In this document: in pieces, positions 18,467 through 27,800 of the stretch
Layout: each line of letters starts with the position of its first letter
Numbering within the stretch: position 1 is the stretch's first letter
Origin: Leptolyngbya sp. PCC 6406
GTDB lineage: Bacteria > Cyanobacteriota > Cyanobacteriia > Phormidesmidales > Phormidesmidaceae
Direction: 5' to 3'
Length of the DNA stretch: 64,000 nucleotides
NCBI RefSeq assembly: GCF_000332095.2
Contig: NZ_KI913950.1
Coordinates: 129,543-193,542, forward strand
Made by a program: the position numbers and the translations under genes
The notes under the pieces: generated by a model
Database searches by the model: none
Seen by the model: the letters and a program-made list of their open reading frames with translations, nothing else
What the model was told of the DNA's origin: nothing

Positions 18467-20083
18467 ATGACCGCTGAACCCACTGCCCGACCAATTGTGG
18501 TGCTGATGGATGGCCTAGGGTGTGATAGCTCCACGATTGGTCACCTCTGGGCCACCCGCCCCGAAACTCGATTGCTGCCCAACGGAGAACGGTTTGAGCT
18601 AGAGCAACTGGTGGTGCTCACCAGCCAAACGCTGAACGAGTGGTGGCACACGGGCTACTTAAACGAGACCTATAAATACCCTGTCTTTGCCCAGCAAGGC
18701 ATCCGCACCGTGCAGATCATGCGAGCTGGCCCCAGTTGCAGTGAGGGCTATGTGACCCTGGAAGATACTCGCAGCCCGAAACGGTGCTGGATACGGGGCT
18801 ATCAAGCGGATCCCGCCCATCCCCTCCCGCCCCTAGACCCAAGGGTGTTGGACTTCATGTCAGCCGCAACCCTGGTGCAGCAATTCCCAGCGCTGCCCCA
18901 CCATGCCCATGGGGGCTATGGCCTGTCCGATGAACTGCTCAGGGGGGCCACTATTCCCCAGTTTGGCGAAGCGCGTCGGCAATGCTCCCCCAAGTTCAAA
19001 CACCTCGGCCAAGACCAATGGGTACTAGATGAAGTTCTGAATCAAGGCTATGGCCTAGGCCAAGAACTGCTTCAGCGGGGGATTGTGCCCCAGTACAGCA
19101 GTAAAGGACAACTGTGCCAAAACCATTTCAAGGCAGACCCTTTAGGCCGCTGGCTGGATAGGGCCGGTCTGGGACAAGAACTGCTGCGCAGCGGCGTAGT
19201 GCCCCAATATGTCCAGGGCCGTCGCCGCTGTAGCCATAAGACCAAAACGGAACCCTGTGCATCTTGGCTAGAGATCCTAGAGCCCCCCATGGCCCCCCGC
19301 CCGACGGAACCAGAAAGATTGCCAACGGTGTACGTAGCGATTGGCTTCACCCTCGGGGAAGAACGTCGCCGCCAGCGGGGAGACCTCTCTGAGGCCAAGC
19401 GCACCCCAAAGGGAACCTCCCAGGTGAAGCGCATCAACTTCTATCCGCTGATGGAGAACTTGGCGATGGCGCGGGGGGACACCGAAGCCCATGCCCGCCG
19501 TGAGATCGCCCAGGGCAAAGAAGACTGGTGGCGCTCAGCCTGCGTGTTTTGTCCCTTCTCGGGCATTGCGGGACCGAAGGAAGAGGTGCTGATGAAGCAT
19601 CGTCGCTACCCCGCAGAGTCCGGCTTTGCCCTGCTAGTGGAACAGGTGGCTCGACGGTTGAACCCCAAACAAACCCTCTATCCCCAAGGTCGGAGCTTGG
19701 CCCAAATGCTGCAAGAGGATGGCAATCAAGCCGCCTTGGATAACCTGGAGTCGCGCCTAGCCAGCTTGCCCTGGGCGCTGTACCGGGTGCAGCGCATCGT
19801 GGGGACAGCGGTGCCCTGGCGTCGGGTGCAGATGTTGGGGGCAGGGGGCAGGGGAGATATGGAGAGGCAACTGCGGAGTATAGGCCCGCAGTTGGGAGGG
19901 CAGTTGTCCCACCAGCCGGATGGGTTTTGGCGGGTCTGGATTGAGCAGCGCCAGGAATCGGGGGTGCGGATTGAAGATATGGTGACCATCGCTCCAGCCT
20001 TGGTTCAGGAGAAGCATCGAAGGGGGTGGATGAAGATGTGGGGTCAGTACCACAGCCCGCAGCAGCAACTGTCTTTGCTCTGA
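18467..20083 (+). CDS. PAPS-reductase-like (N-type ATP pyrophosphatase) protein with tripled internal module
   Basis: 538 residues. The N-terminal PIVVLMDGLGCDSST and the following VVLTSQTLNEWWHTGYLNETYKYPVF resemble the nucleotide-binding core of phage PAPS-reductase/DndC-like proteins. The C-terminal part has NFYPLMENLAMARG and the SACVFCPF cysteine pair (359-364) of that group. In between, one module occurs three times (about 150-180, 194-222, 233-260). Each copy has GxGLxxELL, a VPQY- or IPQF-type strand and a Cys followed by basic residues, corresponding to the PQF..RRQCS..K element that is single in relatives. A role in nucleotide or DNA modification is an inference. It precedes the Gp157/PRTRC operon. 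Confidence 0.6.
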   Translation: MTAEPTARPIVVLMDGLGCDSSTIGHLWATRPETRLLPNGERFELEQLVVLTSQTLNEWWHTGYLNETYKYPVFAQQGIRTVQIMRAGPSCSEGYVTLEDTRSPKRCWIRGYQADPAHPLPPLDPRVLDFMSAATLVQQFPALPHHAHGGYGLSDELLRGATIPQFGEARRQCSPKFKHLGQDQWVLDEVLNQGYGLGQELLQRGIVPQYSSKGQLCQNHFKADPLGRWLDRAGLGQELLRSGVVPQYVQGRRRCSHKTKTEPCASWLEILEPPMAPRPTEPERLPTVYVAIGFTLGEERRRQRGDLSEAKRTPKGTSQVKRINFYPLMENLAMARGDTEAHARREIAQGKEDWWRSACVFCPFSGIAGPKEEVLMKHRRYPAESGFALLVEQVARRLNPKQTLYPQGRSLAQMLQEDGNQAALDNLESRLASLPWALYRVQRIVGTAVPWRRVQMLGAGGRGDMERQLRSIGPQLGGQLSHQPDGFWRVWIEQRQESGVRIEDMVTIAPALVQEKHRRGWMKMWGQYHSPQQQLSLL

Positions 20084-20158
20084 GGGCTGGCGATAGAAGC
20101 GGGCGATGGGGGCCGCTATCGCTGGGGAGGGAAGCCGTTATTCAATCCCCTTGAACCC

Positions 20159-20782
20159 ATGGTTGTCCCTTCCCAACGACGAGCTACCCCGCCCCCGAGT
20201 GTTGTAGAACGTTCCTTGAGCTTGGTGAGTCGTAGTGCTGCCCGACTGTGGCGACTGCTGAACGATAGCCCGGATGCTGAGACTGAAGCCGAATTGCTAG
20301 AGCAACTGTGGCAAACCCAAGCCCACCAGGCCCAGGCGGTGGATGACCATGTGGCCCTGCGACACCACATTGATGCGGAACTGGCTGCCCTCCAAGCCCG
20401 CCGCGATCGCCTGATGGCGGTGCATGACCAAGCCCTAGAGCGCCTCAGCCGCTGGGCAACGACCTTGGATCAGCGGATCTTGACCCTGAACCAGATGGGC
20501 ACCATTGGTAGAGAAGTGGTCGGTCAAACCTACCGGATTCGGATCAAACTGAATCCCCCGGCCTGCCAAGTGCTGGATGAGGCAGCGGTGCCTGAGGAGT
20601 ACGTCACCGTTGAAGTCAAAGAGAGCACCAAGGTCAATAAGCAAGCCATCAAAGCGGCCTGGAAGCAGGGCAGGCCAGTGGCGGGTACAGAGGTCACCCG
20701 GAAGCAAAAAGTGGTCTACGAAATGGCCCCCACCAGCTTAGAGCGCATGGCGATGGATGCGACGGGGATGAACGAGCCATGA
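20159..20782 (+). CDS. Siphovirus Gp157-like protein
   Basis: 207 residues. Residues ~40-105 form a helical coiled coil. The signature of the Gp157 family (phage resistance/single-strand annealing context) is at ~122-160: YRIRIKLNPPACQVLDEAAVPEEYVTVEVKESTKVNKQAIKAAWKQGRPV. Gp157 proteins are found in phages and mobile elements; their molecular role is not settled. The last four bases (ATGA) overlap the start of the next gene, which ties it to the PRTRC operon. Confidence 0.82.
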   Translation: MVVPSQRRATPPPSVVERSLSLVSRSAARLWRLLNDSPDAETEAELLEQLWQTQAHQAQAVDDHVALRHHIDAELAALQARRDRLMAVHDQALERLSRWATTLDQRILTLNQMGTIGREVVGQTYRIRIKLNPPACQVLDEAAVPEEYVTVEVKESTKVNKQAIKAAWKQGRPVAGTEVTRKQKVVYEMAPTSLERMAMDATGMNEP

Positions 20783-21153
20783 CCCAGTCCCCAGCCCCAG
20801 AGGTGACCCCAGCGCGCAACTATGACTGGGCTGTGGTGCCCTATAGCCTCCAAGTGCATTGGCTCGCCCCCAGGGAAGGCCAGCCGCGCCAGGTGATGAT
20901 TGCCGTGACCACCTACGACGATGCCCCCCTAGCCCGCTTGCTGGATGCCAGGGAATTGGGACCCTTACCCGAAGCGCTGCATCAGCTTTTGCAGGACTTG
21001 CAGGCATCCCTAGCGATTCGGGCTTTGCACTATGAACAACGGCTGCGCCAGCAGGGCAAGGGTCGCCCCCCCCAGAGCACCGCCGCCCCCAGCCGCCCCC
21101 GCAGCACAACCGATGCCGAGGGCCTGACCCAAACCCAAATTAATCTGTTTTGA
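20779..21153 (+). CDS. PRTRC system protein E candidate
   Basis: 124 residues. The beta-rich start (YSLQVHWLAPREGQPRQVMIAVTTY) followed by LGPLPEALHQLLQDLQASL and a tail ending in INLF fits the layout of PRTRC protein E (beta strands, a short helix, a low-complexity tail ending in LF). Its position as first PRTRC gene before C, F, B, A and ThiF supports this. The function is unknown. It overlaps the Gp157 gene by ATGA. Confidence 0.55.
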   Translation: MTQSPAPEVTPARNYDWAVVPYSLQVHWLAPREGQPRQVMIAVTTYDDAPLARLLDARELGPLPEALHQLLQDLQASLAIRALHYEQRLRQQGKGRPPQSTAAPSRPRSTTDAEGLTQTQINLF

Positions 21154-21160
21154 AGGAGGC

Positions 21161-21595
21161 ATGATTGCTATGGCCCATACCCTAGTAGTCCTTGAGGGGC
21201 AACAGCATCAAATCCCGTCGGAGATTGCAGCGAGTGATGAACTGTTGCTAAAACTGTTCGGCTCTATCAATCCCGCCCTAGCCCAGGCAGAAATTAAACG
21301 CAGTGCTACCCAGGTGGAGTTGATTGCGCGTAAAGGGAGTAAGGGAACCGGGTTAGGGGCAAGGTTAGCCCAGTTGGATGCTGAGCCGATGGGTTTGGAT
21401 CCGGCGACCTGTGCCCATGCCGCCCTGCAATACCACGAGTTTTGGGTGGGGATTGATGCGGAGAATGCCAGCGAGATCTCAGGGGCCATCACCCGTGCCT
21501 TGGCGGTGAGCTGCCAACAGCAACAGCATCGACGCACGACCCTCAGACGGCTGCACCAAGCCCCTGGGGTTAGCACCTTAGTGGTGGGGTTTTGA
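21161..21595 (+). CDS. PRTRC system protein C, ubiquitin-like domain
   Basis: 144 residues (a start at 21170 is also possible; GAAGGAGG precedes). Residues ~4-62 (HTLVVLEGQQHQIPSEIAASDELLLKLFGSINPALAQAEIKRS, ending VELIARKGSKG) match the small beta-grasp-like PRTRC protein C. A C-terminal helical extension of ~80 residues is additional to the usual ~70-residue form. In PRTRC loci this protein accompanies an E1-like ThiF and a JAB protease, so it may be the modifier. No C-terminal GG is exposed here. Confidence 0.6.
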   Translation: MIAMAHTLVVLEGQQHQIPSEIAASDELLLKLFGSINPALAQAEIKRSATQVELIARKGSKGTGLGARLAQLDAEPMGLDPATCAHAALQYHEFWVGIDAENASEISGAITRALAVSCQQQQHRRTTLRRLHQAPGVSTLVVGF

Positions 21596-21598
21596 GCC

Positions 21599-22450
21599 AT
21601 GGTGCCCTTCAAAGTTGCCACCAGTCGGGCCGAGGCCCAGTATCGCCTCCAGTGCTACCGCGATCGCCGGGTGTTGCTCCCTGCCATGGCCCAGATGGCC
21701 TTGGAAACCAGCTTGGCCCACTACCAGGTGCTGGCCCTCTACCAAATCCTGATGCCCGCAGCCTTTGCTCGCCATGGTCCAGAGGAGCGCTACTGCACTG
21801 CCGATGACGGGTATGACCTGGAGAACGCCCACAGTCGTCATGAATTGGGCCTGATTCGGCAGATTAACCAACGCTTGCCGACGGGGGAGTACTGGCCTGA
21901 TTTGGGGACTGAGACCTTGCTGAGTGAGGGGTTACCCATTTTGGATATGGGCATTGATATTCACCAAGAGGAACTGCTGGAACAGTGGATGCTCCCCGTC
22001 ATCGCCCTGCTGCCCTTGAGTCAGGAGGGGCGTTACCTAATCGATGCCCTTGATGTCGAGGATTGGTATGTCCAGAGGGTGGGCTTGGCGTTGGCCGCCA
22101 TCTCAGCTTGGCCCCCAGTGGAATTCACCGTCTCGTTTCGCCGCCGCCTGCGTCAGCGCTTTAACCAAGAAGCGATGCCCCTACGGTTTGTGCCGATGCT
22201 GTTGGCCTTGGTGGATAAAGCAACAGGCAACCTGTGGCTGGATACGGTCAATCGCCCGGAATGGGGGGTTGAGTTTGCCCACTTCATGGCTTGGACCCCC
22301 GCAGCGGTGCAGGAGGCAGAGGTGCAATGGCGTAGAGCCCAGGACTACCTCCACAAAGTCCAAACCCTGATTGATTGGCTGGAAGCTGACTTTAGTACCC
22401 GTATACAGGAGGTGATCCGGCTATGGAACAGCCTACAGAGCCAGACCTAA
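21599..22450 (+). CDS. PRTRC system protein F candidate
   Basis: 283 residues, mostly helical, with no catalytic motif seen. Assigned by position: between C and B in the canonical PRTRC order. Features are DLENAHSRHELGLIRQINQ, WPDLGTETLLSEGLPILDMGIDI and a hydrophobic MLPVIALLPLS. Its 3' end overlaps protein B by 28 bases. The name is tentative. Confidence 0.5.
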   Translation: MVPFKVATSRAEAQYRLQCYRDRRVLLPAMAQMALETSLAHYQVLALYQILMPAAFARHGPEERYCTADDGYDLENAHSRHELGLIRQINQRLPTGEYWPDLGTETLLSEGLPILDMGIDIHQEELLEQWMLPVIALLPLSQEGRYLIDALDVEDWYVQRVGLALAAISAWPPVEFTVSFRRRLRQRFNQEAMPLRFVPMLLALVDKATGNLWLDTVNRPEWGVEFAHFMAWTPAAVQEAEVQWRRAQDYLHKVQTLIDWLEADFSTRIQEVIRLWNSLQSQT

Positions 22451-23196
22451 CCCTGAGTCCTGACCAATTGCAGCGGGTGCAGGAGCACTTACTTCACCCC
22501 CTGGCCATAGATACCTGGCAGCACTTCGAGGCCGCCATTTTGATGGGTGCGGATCAGTACCTCTATGTGCGCCGCACCCAGCGCTGTCCCCTCAGCTTGA
22601 GCTACAAATGCTTGTCCCCTGAAGCATTGGAGCGAGCCTTTCACTTGGCCCAGATTGATACGGGGTGGTTGGCCCCAGGGGTTGTGCGGTCGGGGATGGC
22701 AGCGGCGGGGGATTGGGCAGTGTTGGTGATTCCCCGACAATGCCATGCCTTGGTGATTGCAGGCGAGGCCGGGGAACTCAGGTTGAAAGTGCCCCTGCCG
22801 CCCCTGGTGTTGGTGGGGTTAGGACAGACCTATTGGCTGTGGGCGATTCCAGATAAAACCTTTAGCCCCCAGAGCCGGATGATGCTGGCCCCGCTGCCCA
22901 ATACCAACCCCTACGCCCAGGTGCCGGGGGAGATTTGCTGGGGCAGTAACCAACCCCCTTTGGCCTCTGCCCAAAGCCTACCTCAAGCCTGGGACTTGTT
23001 CGTAACCAGCCCCTTCACCCGCCACTCGGTGCGGGGCAAATCTCGGCAATACCCAGACGACATCATTCAGCACCTCCATCGGTTGCAGGGCCGTAGGAGC
23101 TACCCCAGTGAAGACCTGATTCCGGCCCCTGGCTTACCGCCGTTGTCTATCGAGCAAGGGCTGAAGGTGCTACTTAACCCGGAGTACTCAAGATGA
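22423..23196 (+). CDS. PRTRC system protein B
   Basis: 257 residues. The family signature is clear in the second half: VPLPPLVLVGLGQTYWLWAI, then PLPNTNPYAQVPGEICWGSN, WDLFVTSPFTRHSVRGKSRQYPDDIIQHLHRLQG and a closing LPPLS. The N-terminal half has beta-strand-rich sequence. The function of B is unknown, but it always travels with the ThiF and JAB proteins of PRTRC. It overlaps both neighbours (28 bases with F, ATGA with A). Confidence 0.82.
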   Translation: MEQPTEPDLTLSPDQLQRVQEHLLHPLAIDTWQHFEAAILMGADQYLYVRRTQRCPLSLSYKCLSPEALERAFHLAQIDTGWLAPGVVRSGMAAAGDWAVLVIPRQCHALVIAGEAGELRLKVPLPPLVLVGLGQTYWLWAIPDKTFSPQSRMMLAPLPNTNPYAQVPGEICWGSNQPPLASAQSLPQAWDLFVTSPFTRHSVRGKSRQYPDDIIQHLHRLQGRRSYPSEDLIPAPGLPPLSIEQGLKVLLNPEYSR

Positions 23197-23855
23197 CTAT
23201 GACGACTGTTTCGTTACGACAATACCGATTTCACTATCCCCATCACCCCGCCCCGACCCAGTCCCAGGGCAGCTTGTTGGACTATTGGGTCGCGAGTAAT
23301 GGGGTCTTTGCCTTGGCCCAGCGCCCTGGCCTGAGTGCCCTGATGCCGATCTCGGCCCACAGCCAACCTATTCCTGGACTAGGGCCACTCCAGCCCTGGT
23401 TGAAGCTGCCCCTAGTGCCGATCTCCCTGGTGCAGCGGATGGTGACCCTGGCCCAAGCCGCATTGCCCAATGAAATCCTATTTCATCTGGTGCTGGCCCC
23501 TGGGGGCGGGGATTGGGGGTTAACGGTGCCCCGGCAAAGCCAAGGCCCTAACCACTGCAAACCCTTGGATACGGGGCCAGATTCCAGTGCTCACCGGGCT
23601 CTGATGGAGGTTCATAGCCACGGCACCCACCCGGCCTACTTCTCTCGCACGGATGACCAAGATGAACGCAGTGGGTTTCGCCTCTATGGAGTCCTAGGCC
23701 GCTTGCACCAAGGGCAACCGGAACTGTTGCTGCGGGTGGGACTGATGGGTCACTTCTGGGTGGTGCCGATGGCTGCGGTGTTTAGCCCCGGTGAGGCCGG
23801 AGTGCGAGATAGGGCTCCTGCCCATGCTGTGTACTACGGAGTTGATTCACCATGA
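23193..23855 (+). CDS. PRTRC system protein A (JAB/MPN metalloprotease)
   Basis: 220 residues with a complete JAMM motif: Glu94 in PNEILFHL, His141-x-His143, seven residues, Ser151, two residues, Asp154 (MEVHSHGTHPAYFSRTD). JAB proteases cleave ubiquitin-like conjugates in the cytosol using zinc. Next to an E1-like ThiF protein and the beta-grasp protein C it completes a plausible conjugation/deconjugation set. It overlaps both B and thiF by ATGA, so translation is coupled. Confidence 0.88.
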   Translation: MTMTTVSLRQYRFHYPHHPAPTQSQGSLLDYWVASNGVFALAQRPGLSALMPISAHSQPIPGLGPLQPWLKLPLVPISLVQRMVTLAQAALPNEILFHLVLAPGGGDWGLTVPRQSQGPNHCKPLDTGPDSSAHRALMEVHSHGTHPAYFSRTDDQDERSGFRLYGVLGRLHQGQPELLLRVGLMGHFWVVPMAAVFSPGEAGVRDRAPAHAVYYGVDSP

Positions 23856-24703
23856 GCCTAGCGCTGAACTTAGACATTCTCAATGCGCGCCCCGTGGTGC
23901 TGCCCCCGGCTCCCCAGGTGGAGTTGTGGCTAATTGGCTGTGGTGGCACGGGGTCTTTCTTGGTGCAACTGCTGTGCCGAGTGGTATTGATGCTGCAAGA
24001 GCAGGGACGAGGGGCCAAGCTGGTGTTGGTGGACCCGGATGGGGTGGAGGCTAAGAACATTACCCGGCAATGCTTTTGTGGGGCAGAGGTGGGTAGTAAT
24101 AAGGCCCATACCCTGGCTCGACGCTATGGTGCGGCGCTGGGGTTGCCCATTACTGCGATCGCTGAGCCCTTCAGTCCCCGAATGCCGGATTGCGGTCGCC
24201 AATGTCTGACGGTGTTGTGTGGGTGTGTGGACAATGCTGAGGCCCGCAGGAGCATCCTGGCGGCCCTGGATCTGGGTAACAGTCGCCGGGATCTGCCCAT
24301 GACGTGGTGGATTGATGGGGGTAATAGTGAACACCATGGTCAGGTGTTAGCGGGCAATTGCACTTCCCTCGATCTCCAGGACTATGGCCTAGATGCGGAG
24401 AGCTGTCTGTATCTACCTGCCCCTAATGTGCAGGCTCCAGAGTTGTTGGTGCCTCGACCGGAGGAAAGGCTAGCCTCTGCCCCCTTATCCTGTGCTGAGT
24501 TGGCTATGGCCAATGCCCAGAGCTTGATGGTGAATCCCCAGGTGGCAACGGTGATGGGTCGCTTTGTGCTGGATTTGTTGACGGGGCATCTGGAGCGCTT
24601 TGCCACTACCTTTGACCAGCGCACGGGAACGATGGCTTCTCAATACAGCAGTCCTCAGGGGATCCGGGCTATGGTGCAGCGTCACGCCAGGGGGACATCC
24701 TGA
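23852..24703 (+). CDS. PRTRC system ThiF-family (E1-like) protein
   Basis: 283 residues. Nucleotide-binding GCGGTG at 29-34, the acidic pair in VDPDGVEAKNITRQ (61-73), Lys84 in GSNKAH and the CVDNAEARRSIL helix are typical of ThiF/MoeB/E1 adenylating enzymes. It would activate a ubiquitin-like protein using ATP. The last gene of the PRTRC run; no ParB homologue is found beside it, whereas classical PRTRC loci have one. Confidence 0.9.
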   Translation: MSLALNLDILNARPVVLPPAPQVELWLIGCGGTGSFLVQLLCRVVLMLQEQGRGAKLVLVDPDGVEAKNITRQCFCGAEVGSNKAHTLARRYGAALGLPITAIAEPFSPRMPDCGRQCLTVLCGCVDNAEARRSILAALDLGNSRRDLPMTWWIDGGNSEHHGQVLAGNCTSLDLQDYGLDAESCLYLPAPNVQAPELLVPRPEERLASAPLSCAELAMANAQSLMVNPQVATVMGRFVLDLLTGHLERFATTFDQRTGTMASQYSSPQGIRAMVQRHARGTS

Positions 24704-24884
24704 GCCGGATGGGCTTTGGCAGGTGGGGCGATCTCGTTGGGCTTTGATAAAGCTGATGGCATTCGATTGTGGTCGATGGTGTTAGCTCAATGCAGCAATT
24801 GTTGTGGGTCGTCTTATCCATGCCAGTAGAATGGCAGCATATTGCATAAAATACACATAGCTAATCTAGCGATGTGTACAGCCG

Positions 24885-27800
24885 TTAGCTACTGGAAGGA
24901 TTTGACAGAAACTTAGTTACTTGATCTGCTAAAACGCTTGCTCCTACTGCATCAATTCTCTGCAATTGACCAATCATAAACTTGAAGCTTTTACATCGAG
25001 ACTGCCTGTCAATTATCCATGTATAGTCAGAATCCCAGAGCTCTGCTAAAACTTGAACCAAAGCCTTACTCTCTTTGCTCTTGCCATCAGAAATAGTTTC
25101 CGGTTTTTCAATTAAGAGCTGGAAAATTGTTCGCCGCAATTGCTTAAAAATTTTGAGTTTAGCTATGTGATAAAGCTTCTCCCTCAAACGATAATGAGGA
25201 GATAGAATTTCTTGGTAGCGTTTGACGAAATTCACAGCAAACTGATCTATAAAATCCACATCTACAGTGTACTTAGGGTTTCGAGAAATAAGTTCAATCA
25301 TTCGTTCCCAGACATTCTCTTTTCTTCCAAGGATCTTAAGGCTAGATGATGACTTTTTTGTAAATTCATTGAGATAATCTCCAATTGTAAAGACTGTTTG
25401 ATGATGCAATGAAATACTTGTTTTTTCAGCAGCAGAACTATCCGTAGAACTGTATATCAGGCTGTCAATCACATGCTCCAGAAAAATATAGTCGATTAAG
25501 TTAATCTTCTTGTATTCGCAAATGACTTCGTTTAACCGACTCACAAAACCTGCTTCACTTGGCTTAAGTATTTCATCTAAAATCTGATATTGAACTGGAT
25601 AGAGATGTATTTGTACATGCGATCTACTGAGTATATTTTCTTCTTCTTCACTGGCTTGGAATTCAGAATATGTATTTTCTCGCTCATAAATCAATTCAGC
25701 TATTACTTGTTTCTTTCGGTCTGTGACATACTCTGAGCTTTTATCATTCTGTCCTACTATTCGAAATACAGGAATTAATACCGCCAATAAGAATTCCCAA
25801 TCAAAAGAATGATGAATATATCTGTCCTTGAGCCATGTAGGAATTTTTTGTAGAGACTCATTCAATGATTCTGGAATCCACTCAGAAGCATTGGAAATCG
25901 TAATCGGCTGTAACTTATCCTCGATAAAGTCACGCTGTAAGCTTACCCAAGCCTCCTGAACTTGAGGATTCTCCCTCTTGCCAACTTCATAATCAATTTC
26001 TTCAGGACGTGGAACTGTATAAGAGCCATTAGATCTGACAACTTTCTGAATACATCTAGCATAGGCTAAAGTATGAGTTAGTGTTATTAAGCGGGCAATA
26101 TAAGGAACTAAATTGATGATTTTTTGAGTAAGCAAATGTTCAAACCCATATTCCTCAAGCCAAGACCTCAAGAAAGCTGATGTATCTCGATTCCGTGCGC
26201 CAATTAAGCATCGGAAAGTTGCAGCAAGCATTTCGCTTTCAAGCGTAAGTCTCCCTATTAAGTTAGGAGCTATATGAGAAATAAAGGCTCTAGCATCTAG
26301 GTTGAAAATCTGAGTGCGACTGAAATGATCCAGGAAAAAAGGAGCATTCACAAGAATTTCGGCCAAACAACTCAATTCGGCTTCTAATTCTTGACTTAAA
26401 GGTTTAAGTGGTGATTGTAGGATGATCGCAATGGATGCCCAGATAACATTAAAGAATGCTTTTGATTCGAGATTATTCCTAAACATTTCAACTTTTTCGT
26501 CACTAGTCAAAATATCTTCGAGATAGTCATGAATCTCTAAGGTTTTTTCCTGCTCTCCATCAATAATATTTCGACATATCATTGTAATCTGATGATGACA
26601 GAGATTTAAAAGAGCATTCTCAGCTCTAGCATCAGCTTCCTCATTTTCGGACAAAGTTCCAACAAACTGAAACTCATGTTCATCTTGATGATTAACTTCT
26701 CTTTTCCAATTGTTTGGTTCAAACCATGCACGAATTTTTAAGGCTCTTCTGCGGCTTACCTCCGGAACTAGCGCAAGTTGAATATCGTCCCAGTTATTCA
26801 GAAATTTTGCTTTTTCTTTGTATGGGATAATTTCGTTTATCCATAGGCCCAAAATTATTCTCAACAAATCATATTTGCGATATGAAAGTCGATTAAACTC
26901 TAGCAACTCCCATTGCTCTTCCTTTAGAAGTTTTCTGGAGCCAATGCTGTCGAAACCATAGTTTTGACCACTACTATCAATCTGTTCTAACTCTAACCAT
27001 ACGAGTAATTGTACTGATGAAGCGAGCGGCATCAGACAGCCGCTTAGGAGACGAGAGTCACATTTCGCCAATGTCACTAAAACGCCTAAAAGCGCAACTG
27101 TATCACTTTGGTTTAATATGGTATCTACAGCGCATTCAAGTTTATGCCTAGAAGGGCGGCTATAAAGCCATCCTTCTAATGTCATAAGAAGACAGTTAAT
27201 AATTCTGGGGGGCAGCAAACTGTTTCGGTGCCAGTAAAGAGTTTTTCGTTCTCCCTCAAATTGTTTATTAACATTCCCAATAATTAAACTAAGCTCATGT
27301 GTATCAGCCCGAAGAGGATCAATTAAACTATCCTCTAAATAACTTGCTCTTTGGTCGATTTTTTCACAATTATTTTGATTGTTTTTTGTCGCAATTTTGC
27401 AAAGGATATTGATGACTTTGATGGCAACTGCTTCATCAATTTCTAGTAATGAAAGCAACGGGAGGAATTTGAAGGTACAAACATCGATATCATTAGAGCC
27501 AGCTATCCCGATATGTCGATTATCCCAATCAAAATCCATATCATTTTCATAGCGGTAGCTTGGCGGTTGAATCATCAAAGCTAAGAATAACTCAACTCCA
27601 AGTTGAAGATTGGTAAGGATAACTGCATTTAGATATAGACCATTCCGGCTAAGCATGAACTTTCGGAAACGGTGATTAACTTCTCCTAACGGGCCTTGTG
27701 GATGTGGTGTCTCAAGTATTCCTATACCAGGTCTACTCAATAAAGATGAAACTTCCGTGGGTTCTAGCTTGTTTGCCGGGACAATTTCTCGGCCTGCCAA

